NCBI GenBank assembly: GCA_003551005.1
Contig: PULR01000011.1
Span: 1-35,992, forward strand
Source: Mollicutes bacterium
Lineage (GTDB): Bacteria > Bacillota_I > Bacilli_A > Izemoplasmatales > Izemoplasmataceae
Direction of reading: 5' to 3'
Length of the DNA: 35,992 nucleotides
The notes under the pieces are model-generated. The model made no database searches. It was not told where the DNA came from and saw only the letters and a program-made list of their open reading frames with translations. The stretch's first letter is position 1; every line of letters starts with the position of its first letter. A program made the translations under genes and the position numbers. Below, piece by piece: positions 5,810 through 13,250 of the stretch.

Positions 5810-7408
5810 TTAATCTTCCAGAACCTCAGACTGATCCACACAAGTGAACATCAACTGAGGACCTTCATGCCATGCAAGAGGCATTGATTCGATGTGGAGC
5901 ATGTCTCCAACTTCAAGGTCCTCAAGAACCGGCTCCAAGTCATCGTCAAATCCGGGTGTGCGATTGTCAGACCGCATGGTAATTCGTTGATCATCTTCGT
6001 TTTCCAATTCAATCTCGTAGGTGTCATAATCATCAACATCAATCTCAACGATTTCCATGTCCGTGAGCTCGACAAGCATAGACTGATAATCGAGCATAGC
6101 ACCATCGTCTTCGATGTTCACGTCATCGATATTGGTAGCCTCAGGCAAATCCACGTCTTGCTCTTGGATCTGATAAGACGCCAGATCAATTTGCTCTAAA
6201 CCACTAAACTCACTTCGTTCACCCTCAGCATGAACCTTATCGCCAGTACTAATGTCGTCGATATCCACGTCATTTTCATAAATTGCAATCGCGCCAGTTT
6301 CATCCTGAATATAAATGTTGTTATGAATTCTTCCTGTTACAACACCTTCAATTACAGTCTCTTCACCTACATTAAGGGCGCGAGCGTCTTCAATATCTAC
6401 CAGTTCACCGTTTTCATCACCGTTTTCCTCGTCGTCATCGTCACCGTTGCCTTCAGCAACCACGGTGACTTGATCGGCGTCGCTGTAGAGCAACTGAGGC
6501 CCGTCAAACCAGCCAAGCGTAATCGCTTCAAGTTCGACTTCGTCGCCAGCCCCTAATTCAAGTAGGTGATCGGCGTCATCGGCAGAATCGGCGAGACGTG
6601 AATCATACCGCAGAGAAATCTCCGCACCGTCGTCTCGTTCAAGTTCAACATCGATATTGCCGTGTTCGTCTTCGTCCACATCGGTGACTTCCATATCAGA
6701 GAGATCCACAAGATGACCTTGGTAATCAATCATCTCGTCCTCATCTTCCAAGTCGGCTTCATCCAGGTCCACCGATTCGGGCAGGACCTCATCGGACTCG
6801 ACTGTCAGTACGGATTCAAGGGCATCAATCTGCACGAGGTCATAATCCGAATCCCACCAGTCGAGGTCCCAGCCTCCTCGCTCGCCGATGACTTGCACTT
6901 CATCGCCGATCGAAAGGTCCTCGATATAGGCTTCATCTTCATCATAAACACCCACGGCGCGTTCATCATCTTCGATGAAGAACGTTTCGTGGTCGGTGAT
7001 GGCAGTTACGACGCCCTGGGTCTCGACTGTGTCGCCAAGGCCGGCATCCCAGACGGAGTTAATGTCCATCGGGTCGTCAAGTTCCTGGTCCAGCTCGTCG
7101 AAGACGGCGGTCAGGGTAGTGTCGGCGGTCATGGTGAGGGTATAGGTCTCCTGTTCAGTAACTGTGATTCCCTCTTCCTCCCAGCGTTCGAATGCGTACG
7201 CATCGGCGTCGTAGTCGGTGAGGGTCACTTCGACCTCTTCTCCCTCTTCATAAGGGCCGGCGGGGTCGATGGCGAAATCGTAGTCGTCCATTTCCGGCTC
7301 ACTGGTCACTTCGAGTTCGTATTCCGCCACATCCTCTTCACCATTGCATGCAACGGCGAAGAAGGCGGTCAGGGTTAATGTGGCAATCAGCAGCAGTTTC
7401 TTGGTCAT
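5810..7408 (-). CDS. Acidic lipoprotein with InlB-type B-repeat and two OB-fold modules
   Basis: The 532-residue product has a lipoprotein signal (lipobox AVAC, Cys21). Next comes a domain of about 75 residues that resembles the divergent InlB B-repeat (AFERWEEEGI, then TMTADTTLTAVF), a common surface module. Two copies of a module of about 180 residues follow (roughly 118-325 and 343-530), each with an OB-fold-like start (VETQGVVTAITDHETFFIED; EGVVTGRIHNNIYIQD) and parallel later motifs (DYQGHLVDLSDMEV / DYQSMLVELTDMEI; GPQLLYSDADQ / GPQLMFTCVDQ). Similar OB modules precede nucleases of the YhcR type, but no nuclease domain is present here. The linker is Asp/Glu/Asn-rich. The start has an AAGGAGGAAT site. 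The part encoding the second module is visibly richer in A+T. Function unknown; a surface ligand or ion-binding role is a guess. Confidence 0.85.
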   Translation of the reverse strand: MTKKLLLIATLTLTAFFAVACNGEEDVAEYELEVTSEPEMDDYDFAIDPAGPYEEGEEVEVTLTDYDADAYAFERWEEEGITVTEQETYTLTMTADTTLTAVFDELDQELDDPMDINSVWDAGLGDTVETQGVVTAITDHETFFIEDDERAVGVYDEDEAYIEDLSIGDEVQVIGERGGWDLDWWDSDYDLVQIDALESVLTVESDEVLPESVDLDEADLEDEDEMIDYQGHLVDLSDMEVTDVDEDEHGNIDVELERDDGAEISLRYDSRLADSADDADHLLELGAGDEVELEAITLGWFDGPQLLYSDADQVTVVAEGNGDDDDEENGDENGELVDIEDARALNVGEETVIEGVVTGRIHNNIYIQDETGAIAIYENDVDIDDISTGDKVHAEGERSEFSGLEQIDLASYQIQEQDVDLPEATNIDDVNIEDDGAMLDYQSMLVELTDMEIVEIDVDDYDTYEIELENEDDQRITMRSDNRTPGFDDDLEPVLEDLEVGDMLHIESMPLAWHEGPQLMFTCVDQSEVLED

Positions 7409-7537
7409 GTGGGAATGATTCCTCCTTCATTTTTTGGTGCATCGGCTCACACTAACATATGTAGGTCCCATGTGTAAAGGATTTCAAACAGGTTAAAAAT
7501 CTACAGACGACAAGCAGACAGGTCCTTTGCGCATGTC

Positions 7538-8221
7538 TCAGCGAAGCCCCTTCAACAGCGATGGATCGTCGTTGGCGGGGGAATTGACGCGGCTAGAGAC
7601 CTCCCGGCGCTCGAAGAACCCGGCCTCCGGCGTGCCAAGGTCCTTAAGAAGCGCCGATACATCGGTGGCTTCCGGGTCCATCCACTGCTTTGATTCCTCG
7701 CGGCGCATGGCAAGCGGCATCCGCTCATGAATCCCCTCGAGGTCCCGGCCGGCCCGGGTCGTCACAATCGCGAACGTCGGCACGGCGCGCCCTTCGCCGT
7801 CCCGGGTTTTACTCCAGATTCCACCGAGAAGGAAAGGCTCGCCACCCGGGCGCTGGAAAAAGTAGGGCACTTTCCCGGAATCCCGTGTCTCCCATTCATA
7901 GAAGCCATCCGCCAGCAGCACACAGCGTCGCCTGCCTGCGGCCTCGCGGAAGAACGGCTTGGATGCGAGGGTCTCCCCGCGGGCGTTGATCGGCCTCGGT
8001 CCCGAGGCGGAGGAATCCGCCCACGAAGGGACGAACCCCCACTGCATGTAGCCGACCCGGTAGCCGATCCCGTCCGAGACCAGCGCCAGCGCCTTCTGTC
8101 CCGGGGCGATGTTGTAGCGGGGGAGGTCGATGGATTCGGGAAGCGTCTGGATCTGATAATCGGCCTCAAGAAATTGTTTCAGCGTTTCCAGGTTCATAGC
8201 CAGGGTGAATCGTCCACACAT
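7538..8221 (-). CDS. SRAP-domain (HMCES/YedK-like) abasic-site protein
   Basis: The 227-residue protein begins Met-Cys-Gly-Arg-Phe, so Cys2 becomes the N-terminal catalytic residue after Met removal. Further SRAP signatures are PINARGET (Asn that holds DNA), FYEW (catalytic Glu) and IHERMP (His). Family members trap abasic sites in single-stranded DNA as thiazolidine crosslinks and protect them from breakage during replication. The ATG start is fixed by the need for Cys2 and has an AAGGGCGGGA site. The length is normal. It appears to be a single-gene unit. I saw no SOS-type operator in front of it. Confidence 0.93.
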   Translation of the reverse strand: MCGRFTLAMNLETLKQFLEADYQIQTLPESIDLPRYNIAPGQKALALVSDGIGYRVGYMQWGFVPSWADSSASGPRPINARGETLASKPFFREAAGRRRCVLLADGFYEWETRDSGKVPYFFQRPGGEPFLLGGIWSKTRDGEGRAVPTFAIVTTRAGRDLEGIHERMPLAMRREESKQWMDPEATDVSALLKDLGTPEAGFFERREVSSRVNSPANDDPSLLKGLR

Positions 8222-8319
8222 ATCTATCCCGCCCTTTCAATCACAGCGTCTTCATGAGGAAGAGCCGCTAATGTCGATTGTTTTTTCAACCTTAGCACAT
8301 GGACACCGAGAAAGCAAAC

Positions 8320-8343
8320 AAAAGCCCGTCTGACTGGACGGGC
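8320..8343 (-). terminator. Terminator of the trypsin-like lipoprotein gene
   Basis: On the minus strand GCCCGTC (8343-8337) pairs with GACGGGC (8330-8324) and TTTTGTTT follows. It lies 31 bases after the stop at 8374. Confidence 0.85.
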
Positions 8344-8373
8344 GCATGGTGTTTGAACAATCCGATCTGGGCC

Positions 8374-9150
8374 TCAGGGATTGAAGAAAAGCTCTTCCTC
8401 GAGCCCGTGGGTCTCAATCGTCTCCTGCAGATAATCGAGAATCTCATGCAGCGGTATCGCCATCGCCTGATTCTCCATCGGCGCCTCCGCCCAGGCATTG
8501 ATGCCCAGCAGGTCGCCATTCAAATCAAACAGCCCGCCGCCGCTGTTTCCGGAGAACACGGTCGAGCTGTGCGCATACGCGTGGAAATCCACTTGAGCGA
8601 TCGGGGTCATGCCGAGAAAGCGGCCCATCGTCACGTTGCTCGGCAGACCGCGCGGCGAGCCGACAGAAAAGACCAGCTCGCCGTTTTCCGGCGTTTTTCC
8701 TTCCCGGGCGCGGATATCCACAGCCTCCATGGTAGTTGAATCGTAGGGGATGGCGATCAGAGCGAGATCGTAGCCAAGCGCGAAATCGATCAGCTCGGCC
8801 TCGAATATCTGTTCATCATAACTCATCGCCGCGAGATCACCGGGTTCATCCCCGCTGATGACACCCGTCTGGTTGTCAATCGTCTCGATGACGTGGGCAT
8901 TGGTCAACGCATAGCACTCAACCGAGCTGCAGCCGACGAGGGTCGCACTGCCGAAATTCTCATACTCCGCCTCCATCACACCGACGGCCACGTTGTGATG
9001 GCGGATGGCCAGTTTTGTCTCTTCAAGCTTCCCGGCAGAACGCTCGGGGAAATCCTCCGCGGTTTCATCCAAGGGAGCCGGCGCCCAGCACGCACCAAGC
9101 AGGAATGCAGAAAGGAACATCAGGACAACGAAAGGCGGCCACAAACGCAT
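8374..9150 (-). CDS. Trypsin-like serine protease lipoprotein, no PDZ domain
   Basis: The 258-residue product has a lipoprotein signal (lipobox LGAC, Cys21) and a chymotrypsin-fold domain with the triad His86 (TNAHV), Asp128 (YDLAL) and Ser203 (GNSGGG). It is therefore an HtrA-type S1 protease fold tethered outside the membrane, presumably for cleaving damaged or misfolded exported proteins. HtrA/DegP proteins carry one or two C-terminal PDZ domains; this one ends right after the protease domain. Cysteines 74 and 79 could form a disulfide. The start has a GAGGAGGG site. A 7-bp inverted repeat (9173-9179 with 9195-9201) lies just upstream in the leader. The gene is single and ends with a good terminator. 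Confidence 0.9.
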   Translation of the reverse strand: MRLWPPFVVLMFLSAFLLGACWAPAPLDETAEDFPERSAGKLEETKLAIRHHNVAVGVMEAEYENFGSATLVGCSSVECYALTNAHVIETIDNQTGVISGDEPGDLAAMSYDEQIFEAELIDFALGYDLALIAIPYDSTTMEAVDIRAREGKTPENGELVFSVGSPRGLPSNVTMGRFLGMTPIAQVDFHAYAHSSTVFSGNSGGGLFDLNGDLLGINAWAEAPMENQAMAIPLHEILDYLQETIETHGLEEELFFNP

Positions 9151-9210
9151 TACTTACCCTCCTCACACTCGCAGACCCTGCTTGAAGGGGCCGAAGGGTC
9201 TGGTTTTAAG

Positions 9211-9238
9211 AAAAACCTGCCCGGCTCGCAGCGGACAG
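9211..9238 (-). terminator. Terminator of the acylphosphatase gene
   Basis: On the minus strand a 7-bp stem (9238-9232 with 9224-9218, one G-T pair) is followed by five T (9215-9211). It lies about 40 bases after the acylphosphatase stop. Confidence 0.7.
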
Positions 9239-9279
9239 ACGAACACCGGATTTCCCCGCAACAGCCGAAAGCTTCTCGA

Positions 9280-9555
9280 TCAGAACCGGACCTCGAACCC
9301 GTGATATTCGGTTGTTTCCGATTCGAGGCGCTGGGTCTCGACGCGCTCCACATCTCCGGGCGAGCGGGTGCGGATGGCATCGAGAAGCGCATCGACGTCA
9401 TCACGCTTGCCGTGGGCGACGCATTCGACAGTGCCGTCACGCAGATTGCGGACATAACCGTCCACACCGATCCGTCGCGCCTCGGTGGCGATGAAATAAC
9501 GCATGCCGACACCCTGGACCAACCCATGTATTTTGACATAAAGCCGTGTAAACAT
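9280..9555 (-). CDS. acyP: Acylphosphatase
   Basis: The 91-residue enzyme hydrolyses acyl phosphates such as acetyl or carbamoyl phosphate in the cytoplasm. It shows the family motif GLVQGVGMRYF, whose Arg binds phosphate, and GYVRNLRDGTVE, whose Asn positions the attacking water. The start at 9555 gives the usual length and has a GAGGTG site 9 bases upstream; a longer frame from TTG at 9576 would place that site inside the gene. It follows the ferredoxin gene by about 45 bases on the same strand, so the two may share the ferredoxin promoter. Confidence 0.93.
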   Translation of the reverse strand: MFTRLYVKIHGLVQGVGMRYFIATEARRIGVDGYVRNLRDGTVECVAHGKRDDVDALLDAIRTRSPGDVERVETQRLESETTEYHGFEVRF

Positions 9556-9600
9556 GCTTCCCATCACCTCGTTCAAAAGGATGCTTAGGCGCGCCCGGGA

Positions 9601-9771
9601 CTACTCGACGACGATGATGGCATCGACCGGACAGACGGCTTCACATTCGCCGCAGTCAATGCAGGCCTCCTCGTCGATGACGTAGGGCTCGCCCGCCTCG
9701 ATGCAGTCCACGGGGCAGACCTCCGCGCACTCGCCGCAGGCGATGCAGGTCTCCATAATGCGTCGGGCCAT
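9601..9771 (-). CDS. Small 2[4Fe-4S] ferredoxin
   Basis: A 56-residue clostridial-type ferredoxin. Cysteines 9, 12, 15 and 19 (CIACGECAEVCP) and 37, 40, 43 and 47 (CIDCGECEAVCP) form two CxxCxxCxxxCP clusters in an internal two-fold repeat. It carries low-potential electrons in the cytoplasm and suggests anaerobic or facultative metabolism. An extra Cys23 follows the first cluster. The start has an AAGGGAGGTG site. The gene has its own good promoter. The partner oxidoreductase is not in the window. Confidence 0.95.
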   Translation of the reverse strand: MARRIMETCIACGECAEVCPVDCIEAGEPYVIDEEACIDCGECEAVCPVDAIIVVE

Positions 9772-9801
9772 TCGCCGCACCTCCCTTCCGCTTGCATCTA
9801 C

Positions 9802-9830
9802 AGTGTAGCGCCTGTGGAGGATTTTGTAAA
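9802..9830 (-). promoter_or_regulatory. Promoter of the ferredoxin gene
   Basis: On the minus strand TTTACA (9830-9825) and TACACT (9807-9802) are 17 bases apart, each one base from consensus. The ferredoxin ATG is about 30 bases downstream of the -10. Confidence 0.8.
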
Positions 9831-9873
9831 CGGATTTCGCCGCGGGAGCGCGTCGAAGGCTTCAAGAGCCAAA

Positions 9874-9897
9874 GAAAGCGGAACTTGGCAAGCTTTC
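9874..9897 (-). terminator. Possible weak terminator after thrS
   Basis: On the minus strand GAAAGC (9897-9892) can pair with GCTTTC (9879-9874), followed by only three T. It overlaps the thrS stop. The stem is short and the loop wide, so this is tentative. Confidence 0.35.
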
Positions 9898-11815
9898 AGT
9901 GTTTGTCGCGGATCTCCTGTTCGAGCATCTCGAGGAACGCGTCGGTCGTCAACGTCACTTCTTCCTTCGAGCCATAGCGACGGTAGGTGATCTGGTCGTT
10001 CTCCTGCTCCTTATCACCGATGACGAGCTGATAGGGGATTTTCTGCGTCTGAGCGTCACGGATCTTGTAGCCGAGCTTCTCCTCGCGCAGATCGACCTCG
10101 CTCCTGAGGCCGCGGTCGATGAACCGTTCGTGCAGAGCCTGCACCGTCTCGCCGTGCACGTCGGCGTTCACGGGTATCAAGCGGGCCTGGATGGGCGCCA
10201 GCCAGACAGGGAAGGCACCCTTGTATTGTTCGAGCAGAATGCTCATCAGACGCTCCCAGGTGGAGACGAGCCCCCGGTGGATGAGAACCGGACGGCGACG
10301 TTCGCCGCCTTTATCGACATACGTGAGCTCGAAACGTTCAGGGAGCAGGAAATCGAGCTGGACGGTGCTCATGGTGATCACATGGCCGAGCGCCGTACGC
10401 ACCTGGATGTCGATCTTCGGTCCGTAGAAGGCCGCTTCGCCGCGCTTCGACTCGTATTCGATGCCGGCCTCATCAAGCAGTTCATGCATCACCTGTTCCG
10501 CTTCGTCCCACAGTTCGTCATCGGGGTGGAACTTCTCCTTGTCGGCATCGCGCAGAGCGAGCTCGACATATTCGATCTCGAGGCCAAGGTCGTTGATGGC
10601 CTGCTGGATGAGACGGTAAGCTTTGAGCACCTCTTCTTTTATCTGGTCCTTGCGAGCGAAGATGTGCGCATCCGTCAGCGTCATCGCGCGGACGCGCTCC
10701 AATCCCGTCAGCGCGCCGGAGGCTTCGTAACGGTGCTGGGTCACAATCTCCGCATAGCGCAAAGGCAGCTCGCGATAGCTGCGCAGCTCCGAATCGAAGA
10801 CCAGCGCATGATGCGGGCAGCTCATCGGTCGCAGGACGAAATTCTCATCCTCATCCTCAATCACGGGGAACATATCATCCCGGTAGTGCTGGAAATGACC
10901 GCTGATCTCATAGAGCTGCTGCGTCCCGAGCACCGGGGTCGACAGATGGAGATAGCCGGCCTTGCGCTCCAGTCTATACACATAATCCTCAAGCACCCGC
11001 CGGACGGTATAGCCGTTGGGCAGCCAGATCGGCAGACCCTTGCCGGCCTTTTCGTCGATCATGAAGATCTTGAGTTCCTTGCCGAGCTTGCGGTGGTCAC
11101 GCTCCTTGCGCTCCCGGCGCAGTTCGAGGTATTGATCGAGGCCCTCCTTGGTGAACCAGCTCGTGCCATAGATCCGCTGCAGCATCTCCCTCGAGGAATC
11201 GCCCCGCCAGTAGGCGCCGGCCACGCTCAGCAGCTTGAAATGCTTGATGTGGCGGGTGTTGCCGACGTGCCCCCCGCGGCAGAGATCGACGAATTCCCCC
11301 TGCTTGTAGATAGTGATCGGCTCCTCCTCGTCGAAGGCCTCGATCATCTCGAGCTTGTAGGGGTCGTCGGCGAAACGGCGCCGGGCCTCCTCGGGCTTGA
11401 CGACTTCCCGCTCGATGGGGACTTGTTCCTTGATGATGCGCCGCATCTCCGCTTCGATGCGGGGAAGGTCCTCTTCCTTGATGGTGGATTCCGTGGCGAT
11501 GTCATAGTAGAACCCTTCATCGATTGCGGGGCCGACGCCGAATCTGGCGTCGGGATACAGCCGCTTCACAGCCTGCGCAAGCAGATGGGCGGTCGAGTGG
11601 TTGAGAATCTCGAACGCTTCCTCGTCGTCTTTCGTGATCAGGCGGATCGATCCGCTGCGCTCGATGGGCCGGTTGAGGTCATAGAGCTCCTCGTCGAGGT
11701 AGGCGGCGACCGTCTTCTTCCTCAACCCCTCGGCGATGTCGCGGGCGATATCCTCGGGGGTCACACCCGCGTTGAAGGTTTTTTTCGAACCATCCGGAAA
11801 CGTAATCTCGATCAT
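9896..11815 (-). CDS. thrS: Threonyl-tRNA synthetase
   Basis: The 639-residue enzyme charges tRNA-Thr. In order it has an N-terminal TGS domain (residues 1-60), the second editing-type domain with HSTAH and a later CRGGH (about 75-225), the class II catalytic core with RPMSCPHH (zinc-binding Cys) and motif 3 near LIHRGLVSTWERL, and a C-terminal anticodon-binding domain (from about 540). The length is normal. The ATG overlaps the stop of the MazG-like gene by four bases (ATGA), with GGAGGGA as ribosome-binding site. Both lie behind a T-box leader, so expression should rise when tRNA-Thr is uncharged. This gene follows dnaI as in Bacillus. Confidence 0.98.
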   Translation of the reverse strand: MIEITFPDGSKKTFNAGVTPEDIARDIAEGLRKKTVAAYLDEELYDLNRPIERSGSIRLITKDDEEAFEILNHSTAHLLAQAVKRLYPDARFGVGPAIDEGFYYDIATESTIKEEDLPRIEAEMRRIIKEQVPIEREVVKPEEARRRFADDPYKLEMIEAFDEEEPITIYKQGEFVDLCRGGHVGNTRHIKHFKLLSVAGAYWRGDSSREMLQRIYGTSWFTKEGLDQYLELRRERKERDHRKLGKELKIFMIDEKAGKGLPIWLPNGYTVRRVLEDYVYRLERKAGYLHLSTPVLGTQQLYEISGHFQHYRDDMFPVIEDEDENFVLRPMSCPHHALVFDSELRSYRELPLRYAEIVTQHRYEASGALTGLERVRAMTLTDAHIFARKDQIKEEVLKAYRLIQQAINDLGLEIEYVELALRDADKEKFHPDDELWDEAEQVMHELLDEAGIEYESKRGEAAFYGPKIDIQVRTALGHVITMSTVQLDFLLPERFELTYVDKGGERRRPVLIHRGLVSTWERLMSILLEQYKGAFPVWLAPIQARLIPVNADVHGETVQALHERFIDRGLRSEVDLREEKLGYKIRDAQTQKIPYQLVIGDKEQENDQITYRRYGSKEEVTLTTDAFLEMLEQEIRDKH

Positions 11816-12123
11816 TCTTTCTCCCTCCTGTCGTCGTAGCGTTGCTCGTTGATCCGGTCCTTTTCGATGATGGCGTCTTCGAGGTCGATGCCGTAGATGT
11901 TCGCGATGTGCGTGACGTAGTGGAGCACGTCGTAGAGTTCGTACTTGATGGCTTTCTTCCGCGACTCATCGAGGCCGTGCTGATGCTCCTTGCGCATCTC
12001 GACGGACAGTTCGCCGACCTCCTCGAAGAGCTTGAGCACGACCTCGTGCTTCTTATCGGGATGAAAGTCGATCCGGCGGATGTGGCCTTGCAGGTCCTTG
12101 ATGGTCATGTCCCTCTTAAGCAT
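11812..12123 (-). CDS. MazG-like nucleotide pyrophosphohydrolase
   Basis: The 103-residue protein has the all-alpha MazG/NTP-PPase pattern: EEVGE in the first helix pair (the ExxE metal site) and ELYDVLHYV (ExxD) in a later helix. Members cleave nucleoside triphosphates, often non-canonical dNTPs, to the monophosphate. Family assignment rests on these motifs and the length typical of single-domain members. The start has a TAGGAGGAA site 6 to 8 bases before the ATG. It is the first gene after the T-box terminator and overlaps thrS by four bases, so it should be induced with thrS on threonine shortage. A nucleotide-cleaning enzyme under tRNA control is unusual. The substrate is unknown. Confidence 0.82.
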   Translation of the reverse strand: MLKRDMTIKDLQGHIRRIDFHPDKKHEVVLKLFEEVGELSVEMRKEHQHGLDESRKKAIKYELYDVLHYVTHIANIYGIDLEDAIIEKDRINEQRYDDRREKE

Positions 12124-12143
12124 GGTCCATTCCTCCTAAGTAT

Positions 12144-12332
12144 AAAAAAAGCCCTTGTCTCCAAGGACGACGAATGCCGCGGTACCACCTTGCTTCACAT
12201 GCACTCGGACCCTTAACGCGGGCATACGGGGGTCCCTTTCGGGCCCGGCTCCGAGGGAGTGGCCATTCCCGGCGGCAGCTTCCACCGTCCTGCCTCGCTG
12301 GTATGGGCGGCCGTGTCCTCTTCCTTGCCTTT
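12144..12332 (-). ncRNA. T-box riboswitch leader (thrS unit)
   Basis: The minus strand carries the conserved T-box sequence AAGGTGGTACCGCG (12191-12178) and a downstream terminator stem (12168-12162 with 12157-12151) with seven T (12150-12144). Upstream, AGCGAGGCAGG and GGTGGAAGCTGCC fit the distal part of stem I. The 3' side of stem I contains GAAUGGCCACUCCC (12268-12255), which includes the Thr codon ACU, but I could not place the specifier with confidence. T-boxes bind uncharged tRNA and then form an antiterminator. Threonine is inferred from thrS downstream. Confidence 0.93.
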
Positions 12333-12338
12333 GTGATA

Positions 12339-12367
12339 AGTCTAACCCGCCCCCGCGGCTTTGTCAA
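12339..12367 (-). promoter_or_regulatory. Promoter of the T-box/thrS unit
   Basis: On the minus strand a perfect TTGACA (12367-12362) and TAGACT (12344-12339) are separated by 17 bases. It begins two bases after the dnaI stop. Confidence 0.88.
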
Positions 12368-12368
12368 G

Positions 12369-13247
12369 TCACATGTTGAAGGGGTCGGAAAGACGCTTGA
12401 TGCGTTCGACGATGCGGTAGGCTTTCAGCTGTTCAAGCTGCTGCTCGTTGTTGATGAGGTGTTTCGCGAGTTCCTTCACCGGCACGTTCGAGGAGAAGAA
12501 CGTCGGCTTATCATCAAGCAGGCGGTGCTGCAGAATGGGGCCGAGCACCTCGTCGCGCACCCATTGGCTGTAGGACTCGCCCCCGATATCATCCAGGAGG
12601 AGGATCTCGACGTGCTTCAGTCTGTTCACCAGGCTTTCGAGGTTCCCTGTCTGGATTGAGGATTTCAATTCGCGGACCAAATCCGGATAATAGGCCAGCA
12701 GCGCGCGGTGACCGAGGAAAGTGAACCGGTTGGCCAGGGCGCCGAGGGCGTAGGTCTTGCCGACCTGATAGCGCCCATGCAGATAAAGCCCCTTGATGGA
12801 TTCGCCCTTGTGGTATTGATTCGTCAGCGCCATGAGCTGATGGTAGAGCTTCGTGCGGGTCTCGCTGTCCATGTGGAAATCCTCGAGCGTGGCCTCCATG
12901 ACCATCCGGGGCACGTAGAGGGCTTCAAAGCGCTGTTGTTGCTCGCGGGCCGCCTGCGCCTCCCGCAGATACACACAGGGGTGGTAGGCGAGCTTCGGAC
13001 GGCCCCGGGTGTAGATAAGACCGGGCTGCATGCCCGAGGTATCCTGCCGGCAGGAGGAAAGACCCGGACAATCGTCGCACAGCGCCCGCTCCTCGCGGAA
13101 CGTCAGAAACTCCCCGAGGTGCTCCTCGATGGTCTCGCTGGAAAGGTCGTGCTCGATAAAGAAATCCTTGAGGCGCTCATTCTCGCTGAGTTCCTCGACC
13201 AGCCGTTCCACGAGTCCCGGATGGCGGGTGAAACCGTATCGGCGCAT
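12369..13247 (-). CDS. dnaI: Primosomal protein DnaI (helicase loader)
   Basis: The 292-residue AAA+ ATPase loads the replicative helicase at the origin and at restarted forks. The N-terminal part holds the zinc-binding cysteines (CDDCPGLSSC and HPC, about residues 57-106) that contact the helicase. The C-terminal ATPase has Walker A GRYQVGKT, Walker B LLLDDIG and a sensor-1 FSSN. The length is close to Bacillus DnaI (311). It follows dnaB by 3 bases, with GGAGGAATGAC across the junction as ribosome-binding site. DnaB/DnaI are markers of Bacilli. Confidence 0.95.
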   Translation of the reverse strand: MRRYGFTRHPGLVERLVEELSENERLKDFFIEHDLSSETIEEHLGEFLTFREERALCDDCPGLSSCRQDTSGMQPGLIYTRGRPKLAYHPCVYLREAQAAREQQQRFEALYVPRMVMEATLEDFHMDSETRTKLYHQLMALTNQYHKGESIKGLYLHGRYQVGKTYALGALANRFTFLGHRALLAYYPDLVRELKSSIQTGNLESLVNRLKHVEILLLDDIGGESYSQWVRDEVLGPILQHRLLDDKPTFFSSNVPVKELAKHLINNEQQLEQLKAYRIVERIKRLSDPFNM

Positions 13248-13250
13248 GTG

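Noticed and set aside
6662-7378. A 238-codon plus-strand frame inside the OB-fold lipoprotein gene
   Set aside because: The Asp/Glu codons of the real gene give Val/Phe/Ile codons on the other strand, so the apparent hydrophobic protein is an artefact.
9899-11839. A 646-codon open frame on the plus strand opposite thrS
   Set aside because: It mirrors thrS over its full length, has no ribosome-binding site, and its protein has no recognisable motif. It arises from GC-rich codon use.
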